This document shows, in pieces, positions 1-5,516 of a DNA stretch of 11,017 nt. The position numbers and the translations under genes are program-made. Source of the DNA: Acidimicrobiia bacterium (GTDB lineage Bacteria > Actinomycetota > Acidimicrobiia > Acidimicrobiales > Hopanoidiivorantaceae); contig JAHRAM010000077.1 of NCBI GenBank assembly GCA_020027305.1, positions 1 through 11,017 on the forward strand. Reading direction: 5' to 3'. The notes beneath the pieces are model-generated. The model had not been told where the DNA came from, did not search any database, and saw only the letters and a program-made list of their open reading frames with translations. Numbering within the stretch: position 1 is the first letter of the stretch; each line of letters begins with the position of its first letter.

Positions 1-70
1 TTTATAAATCAATTTATAAATCAATTTGTTAAGTCAATTTGTTAAGTCAATTTATAAGTCAATTTGTGAA
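1..70. repeat. 12/13-bp tandem array upstream of mec
   Basis: About five and a half head-to-tail units of the form tcaatttgttaag or tcaatttataag start near 9, 21, 34, 47 and 59. Two units (21-33 and 34-46) are identical. The array starts at the window edge and may extend further left. It lies just before the mec promoter region and contains no gene. The unit is not shared with the other arrays in the window. Confidence 0.85.
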
Positions 71-113
71 CCAATTAATAAAGAGACTTTATAGATATTT
101 TTCCCTGAAAAAG

Positions 114-149
114 TTCATATTTCCTTAATAGAATTCTAGACTTGATTTT
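114..149 (+). promoter_or_regulatory. Candidate leaderless promoter of mec
   Basis: TAGACT at 137-142 fits the actinobacterial -10 pattern TANNNT and ends 7 nt before the ATG at 150, so transcription could begin on the start codon itself. TTCATA at 114-119 sits 17 bp upstream as a weak -35. No Shine-Dalgarno sequence precedes the ATG, which agrees with leaderless initiation. Leaderless genes of this layout are common in actinobacteria. The site is predicted only. Confidence 0.45.
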
Positions 150-692
150 ATGCTTAAAATTCCATCTGAGATAAGAGACCAAATGATACAGCACGCAAAC
201 GATGGGCTTCCCAATGAAGCCTGCGGCCTGTTTGTAGGAGAAAGACTTACGGGCAAAAATCTTGCTAGTGAGGCAGAGCACAAAAATAATGAAGGGGATG
301 ATGGAGAAGAAGTCGCAGCAAAAAATGAAACGGAAGGCGAGGCGACAATAATATCCCAAATATCCCAAACATCCCAAGCAACCCAGGTCACCCAATTCTT
401 TCCGATGGAAAATGCTGCCCAGTCAGTCGAGCTTTATACATTTGACCCTGCAGAACATATGAAAGTCGAAAAGCTGGCTGATGAATCTGGTGTGAGCATT
501 GTTGGTGTCATGCATTCACACACATACACTGCTGCCTATCCATCTCCAACCGATGTGGAAGATGCCACCAACTTTGACCCCTTTGGCGGATGGCACTACA
601 TCATCGTTAGCCTTCAACATGAAACCCCCGAACTCCGTAGCTTTAGAATCATTGACTCAGTCATCACCGAAGAAGCGGTTCAGTTTGTTTGA
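150..692 (+). CDS. mec: Mec-type JAMM/M67 zinc metallopeptidase (CysO-cysteine hydrolase)
   Basis: This is a JAMM-domain zinc peptidase. In M. tuberculosis Mec releases cysteine from the CysO-cysteine adduct made by CysM, completing cytosolic cysteine synthesis from O-phosphoserine. The JAMM residues are visible: E23 in PNEACG, H122-S-H124, S132 and D135 in the HSH-x7-S-x2-D pattern, followed by family-like sequence ending ELRSFRIID and VITEEAVQFV. At 180 aa it is longer than the mycobacterial protein by an insert at about residues 32-81, between CGLFVGE and FFPMENA. That insert is acidic and low in complexity, ending in five 9-bp repeats (SQ/TQ triplets). The first ATG is used; there is no Shine-Dalgarno and a -10-like element lies directly upstream. 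cysM follows after 22 bp, so co-transcription is likely. Family assignment is firm; substrate specificity rests on the cysM linkage. Confidence 0.88.
   Translation: MLKIPSEIRDQMIQHANDGLPNEACGLFVGERLTGKNLASEAEHKNNEGDDGEEVAAKNETEGEATIISQISQTSQATQVTQFFPMENAAQSVELYTFDPAEHMKVEKLADESGVSIVGVMHSHTYTAAYPSPTDVEDATNFDPFGGWHYIIVSLQHETPELRSFRIIDSVITEEAVQFV
351..395 (+). repeat. Five 9-bp in-frame repeats inside mec
   Basis: Five consecutive 9-bp units (atatcccaa, atatcccaa, acatcccaa, gcaacccag, gtcacccaa) encode ISQ, ISQ, TSQ, ATQ and VTQ. They lie wholly within the loop insert of Mec, between the glutamate motif and the next conserved strand. The first two units are identical, which points to fairly recent duplication. 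Confidence 0.9.
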
Positions 693-714
693 ATCAAAAT
701 TTGTTTAAACCAAC

Positions 715-1785
715 ATGCCAGCCGACAAAAGTTTTGGGAACAATGCGGATGAAAGTGCGCTCGCGAAAAATTCAACCGCAAGAAATGTAACTGCAGAAAA
801 TGTGGGCGAAAGTTCTGCTGCAAAAAAGGTAGCTATAGAAACGGCGGGCAAAAACACAACCGTAGGAAACACCCCAGTGGTTGACATTTCCCAGCTGTCG
901 CCAAACCCGAACGTCAAGTTCAAACTCAAATTAGAAGAATACAACCCAACTGGATCAATCAAAGATCGCATCGCCAAAGGCATGATTGAAGATGCCGAAC
1001 AAAATGGGCGCCTAAAAACAAATAGCACAATCCTTGAGCCATCTTCTGGAAACACGGGCATTGCGTTGGCATCTATATGTAGGGCAAAAGGCTATAATCT
1101 CAAGGTTGTAATTCCTGAAAATGTTTCAGTCGAGCGCATTCAAATCCTCAACGCCTTTGGGGCAGAAATCATTTTCTCACCGAGCGAAGAAGGCTCAAAT
1201 GGGGCAGTGCGAAAAGCTGAGGGCATTGCGGCAGAAAATCCCGAATGGGTCTACCTATGCCAGTATGAAAATAACGCCAACCCCAAAACGCACTACCAAA
1301 CAACTGGCCCAGAAATTTATTCTGCCTGCCCTGAGATGACACACTTCATAGCGGGGCTGGGAACCACTGGAACGCTTATGGGCGTGGGCAAATATTTGAA
1401 AGAACAAAATACAGATATTCAAATCATCGCCATTGAGCCACCCACTGGTGAAACGGTGGAAGGGCTGCGCAGTCTAGATGATGGCTATGTGCCGCCAATA
1501 TTTGAAAAGTGGTCAGGCGATAAGTTGCTTAACGGAAGGCGGATAGTTCGCCCTAAGGAATCAATTCTTGCCACCCGCGAGCTGGCTAAACAGGCAGGGC
1601 TGCTGGTCGGCATTTCAACTGGCGCTGCACTTGCTGGGGCGATACTTGAAGCCGAGCGATTAGATGGCGCTGGCGAAATTGTTATTATCTCAGCAGACGG
1701 AGGCTGGAAATATCTTTCTACTGGAGCATGGACAGACCCAGTGGATGAAGTTGTAGAGCGCGCTAAAAAGATTATTTACTTCTAG
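715..1785 (+). CDS. cysM: O-phosphoserine sulfhydrylase CysM (CysO-dependent cysteine synthase)
   Basis: This PLP-dependent beta-replacement enzyme makes cysteine. The core begins at VGNTPVV (50-56), with the PLP lysine K83 in NPTGSIKDR, the PLP-phosphate/substrate loop EPSSGNTG (108-115), PENVSVER (134-141), the glycine loop GLGTTGTLMG (214-223) and a family-typical end, GWKYLSTGAW. A remembered gap-free alignment to M. tuberculosis CysM from K51 places R252 on R220, the arginine linked to O-phosphoserine specificity; it lies in LRSLDDG as in the mycobacterial protein. The first 40 or so residues are an extra Ala/Asn/Thr/Lys-rich leader with an imperfect 15-bp duplication (ARNVT/AENVG). If it is not translated, GTG at 802 is the only later start I see before the core. 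The stop lies 22 bp from the convergent nucleotidase gene. Using a CysO thiocarboxylate as sulfur donor is inferred, because cysO is not in the window. Confidence 0.9.
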   Translation: MPADKSFGNNADESALAKNSTARNVTAENVGESSAAKKVAIETAGKNTTVGNTPVVDISQLSPNPNVKFKLKLEEYNPTGSIKDRIAKGMIEDAEQNGRLKTNSTILEPSSGNTGIALASICRAKGYNLKVVIPENVSVERIQILNAFGAEIIFSPSEEGSNGAVRKAEGIAAENPEWVYLCQYENNANPKTHYQTTGPEIYSACPEMTHFIAGLGTTGTLMGVGKYLKEQNTDIQIIAIEPPTGETVEGLRSLDDGYVPPIFEKWSGDKLLNGRRIVRPKESILATRELAKQAGLLVGISTGAALAGAILEAERLDGAGEIVIISADGGWKYLSTGAWTDPVDEVVERAKKIIYF

Positions 1786-1792
1786 CGCGCTA
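1757..1792. terminator. Inverted repeat at the cysM/nucleotidase convergent junction
   Basis: AGCGCGCTA at 1757-1765 pairs with TAGCGCGCT at 1783-1791, giving a 9-bp GC-rich stem with a 17-nt A/T-rich loop. It overlaps the last codons and stop of cysM and lies just beyond the end of the convergent nucleotidase gene. It could act as a shared transcription-ending hairpin, but no clean T-run follows on either strand, so it is not a textbook intrinsic terminator. Confidence 0.35.
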
Positions 1793-1807
1793 CTAACAAT
1801 TTCTTAA

Positions 1808-3664
1808 TTACAAAAGTGGTGGGGAAATAACTTGAATGCGATTGGTGAGTCCAACGCCATATTTGGTAGCGTCACTTATTCTGCCGTTAAGTCCATTTGC
1901 ATGCTGAATGTATTCAGCAAGGGATTGCTGGTAGGTTACTCCCACATGGGTAAAGTCAATATCACCCAGCGGGTAGCAGTCGCCCCCATTTGCCAAAAAG
2001 TCTGTAATCACAAGTGTGACTTTAGCGTCAGGTGTGCTTACTTGCCCTTGGCTAACAACGGTGGTTCCGTTGTTCAATCTAAGTTCGCGCACGCGCTCTC
2101 CAGCATCGCTCACGACACAATCGTTATCTCTATCAATCCCACGTTTGGGTCTGCCCAAATCGTAGGTGATAGACATTCCAGCAACTTGAGCGAATCCGCC
2201 AGCGGCACTAGGTGCGCCTTCAATAGTAGTTTCCATTAGGTCTTTCAATTGTTGATGGGTTAATTCCATAATCACTAAGCGGTTGCCGAATGGGGCGATA
2301 TCAAATGTATCGCTAGCAGTTATTTGCCCAGATTGAATAATTGAATCATTTCTAATGCCACCACCGTTGGTAACAGCAACATCTGGAATAGCAAACCCAG
2401 CTTGGTTGGCACGTTGTTGCGATGACCAAATGAAGGCATCAGCCAAAAGGCTTCCAACATTTGTTTGCTTGGTGCGAACGCTAGAGCGGCGGCCGTCAAG
2501 GTCAAAAGAGCTTGTTCCCAAGATGGTGGTGTCTAGGGAGGCAACCCCAGCACTTATTGGGTCTTCAATCTGCGACTTTGTATTGTCGTCAACTTCGCCA
2601 TCAACAGCTATACCCATTGCTTCGCCATTCCAGCTTTGAGCGATTCCGCTATCGTCAAAGGTGACGTTCAGTCTGCCTAAGCAACGGTATCCGCCAGGGC
2701 CAGTTACAACTAGCACATCATTGTCGTCGGCGTCTTTAACAACGATGGGATACACATCAGATTCTGGTTCTTCATCAGTTCCCGCAAGGCAGGTGTCGCC
2801 AGGGTTCCTAACCAGCTCATCGCCACCACCAGCGATGACAACATCCACATTTTTCAGCCGAGCAGTCAAAGCCTTTTCTTCATCAATGCCTTGAAGGTGG
2901 CTAACCACGATGATTATGTCAACGCCATCTGCAGTCAGAGCGTCAGCCTCACGTTGAATAGCCTCAAATACATTTCCAATTACAGCACGTCGTGGGGTGG
3001 AGATGGAAGGTAGCGACTCGGTGATTGCACCGATTACGCCGATTTTTCTACCATCTTTTGTGAACTCAACGCTTCCAGCAAGACGTCCTTCATCCTGAAG
3101 TGCTTTTAACACTGGCTCATTTGAAACGTCAGTGTTGGCAGAAAGGAACGGAATAGCTGGGTCAAAACTACTTATAAAACGGGCAGTCACATCTGGCCCG
3201 AAGTCAAAGTCGTGGTTTCCTAGTGCCATTGCGTCATATAGACCACTCAGTGCCAATGCGTCATAAAATGGGCCATCTGGGTTGTCTAGGCTGATGCTCA
3301 GCTCTTTTGATGCCAAGAAGTTATCGCCTGATGTCAGGGTTATAACTCCATTACTTTCGTTGATGGCGTCTTCTTTGACATTCTGCAGGGCAGTCACAAA
3401 TCGCGCAATGCCAGGGAACCCGCGGTCAGCGTTTGGCAACAACTTTGACTCTCCATCATTGTTATGGAGGATTGTCAACGTATAAGTTGTCGGCGCAGGC
3501 GTAGTTGTGGTAGTTGCCCTAGTAGTTGTAGACGTTGTCGGAGCAGCTGTAGTTTCAGGCGCAACAGTGGTTGTAGTGCTGGAATCATCTGAGTGATTAC
3601 AGGCAGCAGCCACCAATCCTAGCCCTAAAACGAGCGCAAATATTGTAAAGAATGATTTTTTCAT
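1808..3664 (-). CDS. Lipoprotein bifunctional metallophosphatase/5'-nucleotidase
   Basis: A 618-aa exported phosphoesterase with the two-domain 5'-nucleotidase layout, likely hydrolysing nucleotides or other phosphoesters outside the membrane. A signal peptide (MKKSFF plus a hydrophobic core) ends in VAAAC, with the probable lipidated cysteine at C22; alanine at -3 makes a weak lipobox. A Thr/Pro/Ala linker (about 28-60) tethers the catalytic domain. Metal-site motifs are LHNNDGES (66-73), SGDN (112-115), GNHDFDFG (149-156) and SHLQG with H256. Where many relatives have a GH-x-H/Q motif, this protein has GGGDE (279-283), probably a subfamily trait. The C-terminal nucleotidase domain has NGGGIRND, FDIAPFGNRL and LANGGDCYP. 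The ATG at 3664 is preceded by AAAGGG 3 nt away and a further AAGGA, the most Shine-Dalgarno-like context in the window. It is convergent with cysM and divergent from the metallo-beta-lactamase-fold gene, with an iron box between. Substrate is unknown. Confidence 0.87.
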   Translation of the reverse strand: MKKSFFTIFALVLGLGLVAAACNHSDDSSTTTTVAPETTAAPTTSTTTRATTTTTPAPTTYTLTILHNNDGESKLLPNADRGFPGIARFVTALQNVKEDAINESNGVITLTSGDNFLASKELSISLDNPDGPFYDALALSGLYDAMALGNHDFDFGPDVTARFISSFDPAIPFLSANTDVSNEPVLKALQDEGRLAGSVEFTKDGRKIGVIGAITESLPSISTPRRAVIGNVFEAIQREADALTADGVDIIIVVSHLQGIDEEKALTARLKNVDVVIAGGGDELVRNPGDTCLAGTDEEPESDVYPIVVKDADDNDVLVVTGPGGYRCLGRLNVTFDDSGIAQSWNGEAMGIAVDGEVDDNTKSQIEDPISAGVASLDTTILGTSSFDLDGRRSSVRTKQTNVGSLLADAFIWSSQQRANQAGFAIPDVAVTNGGGIRNDSIIQSGQITASDTFDIAPFGNRLVIMELTHQQLKDLMETTIEGAPSAAGGFAQVAGMSITYDLGRPKRGIDRDNDCVVSDAGERVRELRLNNGTTVVSQGQVSTPDAKVTLVITDFLANGGDCYPLGDIDFTHVGVTYQQSLAEYIQHANGLNGRISDATKYGVGLTNRIQVISPPLL

Positions 3665-3893
3665 TTTCCCTTTCTCTTTCCTTTTGGTAGTTGTTTGTTT
3701 GTTTATTTGTGTGTTGTTAATTTGGTTGTTTTTTGTGTTTGGTAGTCCGTTGATTTATTTTGTTCTATATATAGCTCAGCTTATATTCACGCTAAGACAT
3801 TTTTTTGTTTTTATTTATTGTTTGTCTATGGTGTGTTTAGATTTTGAATTCTTTAATATAAGTTTTTGGCATTGGTTTTAAACGAATACAAAA

Positions 3894-3921
3894 ATTATCT
3901 TAGCCTAATCTAAAATTTCAG
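3894..3921 (-). promoter_or_regulatory. Candidate promoter of the 5'-nucleotidase gene overlapping the iron box
   Basis: On the minus strand CTGAAA (4 of 6 to TTGACA, plus positions about 3916-3921), a 16-bp spacer and GATAAT (5 of 6 to TATAAT, plus positions 3894-3899) form a plausible promoter. The predicted start near 3887 gives a leader of about 220 nt. The iron box covers the spacer and most of the -10, the usual place for a repressor of this family. A weaker pair on the plus strand (TTGGTT at 3872, TATCTT at 3896) could serve the other gene. Confidence 0.35.
3895..3913. promoter_or_regulatory. DtxR/IdeR-type iron box
   Basis: The 19-bp site TTATCTTAGCCTAATCTAA matches the remembered DtxR/IdeR operator consensus TTAGGTTAGSCTAACCTAA at 16 of 19 positions, with the central CTTAGCCTAA core intact and seven of nine symmetric pairs kept. 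In actinobacteria such sites bind the iron-loaded repressor over promoters. It lies 151 bp before the metallo-beta-lactamase-fold start and 230 bp before the nucleotidase start, so either or both genes may be iron-regulated. The match is seen in the sequence; binding is inferred. Confidence 0.65.
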
Positions 3922-4059
3922 CTGAAATAGGTTTGGGTGGCAAATATGCAAACATAAACATATATATATAAATGTAAAAAACAAGCCCAATTTATCTTTC
4001 CGCCATAATCTCGGCAGAAAAAATGTAAAATTTTCTAAAGAAGGAAAAAGGCATAATCT

Positions 4060-5145
4060 ATGACATATATAAAGGTAATCGTTTTGGGTTGCTCTGGCAC
4101 ATATCCTGAATCTGGTGGAGCATGCTCTGGTTATCTAATTGACACAGGCGAAACTAATGTCTGGCTAGAAGCTGGGCCTGGCACTCTGCCCAACTTTTTA
4201 CTCCACCAGCAGATTGAAAATCTGGATGCTCTGGTGATTTCCCACGAACACATTGACCATTGGCTGGAACTGCCAGTTATATATAACGCACTTAAATATG
4301 GGCTGAATGTGAGTGTGGGGCGTGAGGGCGGAAATGCTAAAAAATCCTCGCCCGACCCTTTGCCCGTGTATGGAACGGCAGGAACGTTGGGCGCTCTGGA
4401 AAGCCTCATGCAGAAATCGCTTTTTCCTGTGATTGATTTTCGGGTGGTGGCTGATGGCGATGAAGTGGAAATCGGAAACCAGTCGTGGCGATTTTGCCAG
4501 ACCGACCACTCGGTTGAAACTTTAGCCTCTCGTGTTAGTGTGAAAACAGATGCTGGGAGCGTGAAAACAGATGGTGTTAGTGTGAAAACAGATGGTGTTA
4601 GTGTGAAAACAGATGCTGGCTTAAACAATGGCAATGGATCGAGTGATGAAATAGATGAAGTAAGTGAAATAAGTGTCGCATATTCTGCTGACACTGGCGT
4701 GGATTGGAATCCCGAATCTGTGACCGATGGGGCAGACCTGTTTTTGTGTGAGGCAACATTTGCCAGTAGCGCTAATTCCGCTTTTAATTTTAATAATTCC
4801 TCCACCACTAATGGACTTTCTTCTGGTAGCCAGCATCTCACAGCTAGACAAGCAGGTGAGTTAGCAAAGCGGGGGGGAGCCAAGCGGTTGGTTCTCACAC
4901 ATCGCAGACCTAATACGAATGGCAGTGAGGTTGGTGGTGGAACTGGAACTGGAACTGCTGGCGGAAATGAAGACGGCAGTGAATTAGAGGATGCCAGTGA
5001 AATTGAAAATAGCAGTGAAATTGAAGACGTTAATGAAGTAAAAAGCGAAGATACATATTTTAAGGAAGCATCTGAGGCTTTTGGTAGCCCAGTTGAGTTA
5101 GCTGAAGTGAATGCTGTCTACAATATTGTAAGCACAATGTCATAA
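4060..5145 (+). CDS. Metallo-beta-lactamase-fold hydrolase, Rv1339-type (possible cyclic-nucleotide phosphodiesterase)
   Basis: A binuclear-metal hydrolase in the place of M. tuberculosis Rv1339, just before rph. Rv1339 has been reported to degrade cAMP; that activity is only a hypothesis here. Metal ligands are visible in order: H62-x-H64-x-D66-H67 (SHEHIDH), H150 in TDHSVE, D211 in YSADTG and H281 in LTHRRP, with the family-like start VLGCSGT (8-14) and LFLCEATF. At 361 aa it is well longer than Rv1339 because of two low-complexity inserts: about residues 159-204, four 21-bp repeats (VSVKTDG) plus an Asn/Ser/acidic stretch, and about 286-330, a Gly/Thr then Ser/Glu/Asp repeat before the conserved end YFKEASEAFGSPVEL. 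Both fall between strands and leave every ligand intact. The ATG has AAAAAGG 8 nt upstream. An iron box lies upstream. Specific function is uncertain. Confidence 0.82.
   Translation: MTYIKVIVLGCSGTYPESGGACSGYLIDTGETNVWLEAGPGTLPNFLLHQQIENLDALVISHEHIDHWLELPVIYNALKYGLNVSVGREGGNAKKSSPDPLPVYGTAGTLGALESLMQKSLFPVIDFRVVADGDEVEIGNQSWRFCQTDHSVETLASRVSVKTDAGSVKTDGVSVKTDGVSVKTDAGLNNGNGSSDEIDEVSEISVAYSADTGVDWNPESVTDGADLFLCEATFASSANSAFNFNNSSTTNGLSSGSQHLTARQAGELAKRGGAKRLVLTHRRPNTNGSEVGGGTGTGTAGGNEDGSELEDASEIENSSEIEDVNEVKSEDTYFKEASEAFGSPVELAEVNAVYNIVSTMS
4534..4617 (+). repeat. Four 21-bp in-frame repeats inside the metallo-beta-lactamase-fold gene
   Basis: Four units of gttagtgtgaaaacagatggt start at 4534, 4555, 4576 and 4597, with only a few substitutions (unit 2 begins gggagc; units 1 and 4 end gct). 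Each encodes seven residues of the VSVKTDG type. The near-identity points to recent expansion. Unit gain or loss would keep the reading frame. Confidence 0.95.
4975..5028 (+). repeat. Three 18-bp acidic repeats inside the metallo-beta-lactamase-fold gene
   Basis: Three in-frame 18-bp units encode GSELED, ASEIEN and SSEIED, followed by a decayed fourth (VNEVKS). A short ggaact hexamer run (Gly-Thr, about 4940-4957) precedes them. All lie in the second loop insert, between LTHRRP and the conserved C-terminal element. Confidence 0.85.
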
Positions 5146-5510
5146 ACAACTCAAACAATCAAGGCACCATTTAAAACATCGTTTAAGATTTTTTAGTCCA
5201 ATTAATTAATCGTCAACTCAATAACTTGCAAGCAAACAACTCAATTAACTAGCAAAATGACTAACTGATAAACAAATCAATAAATTAACAGACCAACAAG
5301 CAAACAACTCAACCAACAAGTAAACTGACTAACTGATAAACAAATCAATAAATCAACAAACTAACAAGCAAACTGATTAACTAACTAGCAAACAAATCAA
5401 ACAATCAAGTTACTATTCAAACCCGCCCAAAGAGTAAATATCTAAATCCCCAAAAAGCACTGAACTCGCAAAAAGAATGAACTCTCAAAAGTACTGAACC
5501 CGCAAAAAGA
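5146..5510. other. A/C-rich, G-poor intergenic leader before rph
   Basis: This 365-bp spacer has no convincing gene. The start may hold a weak terminator (short AT stem around 5174-5188, then a T-run near 5191). From about 5205 to 5400 it consists of quasi-tetranucleotide A/C-rich words (caac, aaac, aatc, aagc) with very few G on the rph-sense strand. A 47-bp stretch is duplicated 68 bp apart, and a 34-bp duplication reaches the rph start codon. In M. tuberculosis, murI precedes the Rv1339 homologue in this block; no trace of it is visible. Confidence 0.7.
5259..5373 (+). repeat. 68-bp-period imperfect direct repeat
   Basis: The 47 bp at 5259-5305 (starting gactaactgataaac and ending aacaagcaaac) recur at 5327-5373 with three substitutions. 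The offset is 68 bp, a multiple of the local 4-bp word period, which suggests a larger duplication on top of tetranucleotide slippage. It is non-coding. Confidence 0.85.
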
Positions 5511-5516
5511 ATGAAC
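5459..5516 (+). repeat. 34-bp duplication carrying the rph start codon
   Basis: The 24-bp words at 5459-5482 and 5493-5516 differ at one base and each ends gcaaaaagaatgaac. The second holds the rph ATG at 5511. The first holds an ATG at 5477 that is out of frame with rph (34-bp offset) and opens a six-codon reading frame (MNSQKY) ending at TGA 5495-5497, 13 bp before the rph start. Confidence 0.85.

Larger units (their letters stand above)
3665..4059. other. Divergent AT-rich intergenic region
   Basis: This 395-bp spacer separates the leftward nucleotidase gene from the rightward metallo-beta-lactamase-fold gene. The left half is T/G-rich on the given strand, so the predicted leader of the nucleotidase is A/C-rich with aaac-like short repeats. 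It holds the iron box (3895-3913), an adjacent 14-bp palindrome (atttcagctgaaat, 3915-3928) and a TA dinucleotide run near 3960-3970. The hydrophobic reading frame at 3684-3881 looks like a product of the T-rich composition. No RNA gene was recognised. Confidence 0.7.

Noticed and set aside
715..860. CysM N-terminal extension as a fused CysO domain
   Set aside because: It is too short, low in complexity, and has no beta-grasp pattern or terminal GG.
3684..3881. Open frame for a 65-aa hydrophobic peptide
   Set aside because: It is Phe/Val/Leu-rich because the strand is T/G-rich, has no ribosome-binding site, and overlaps the likely leader of the opposite-strand nucleotidase gene.
4131..4898. 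255-aa minus-strand frame opposite the metallo-beta-lactamase-fold gene
   Set aside because: It is the shadow of a gene whose metal ligands are all conserved; the opposite frame shows no motif, and its repeats are only the reverse of the 21-bp repeats.
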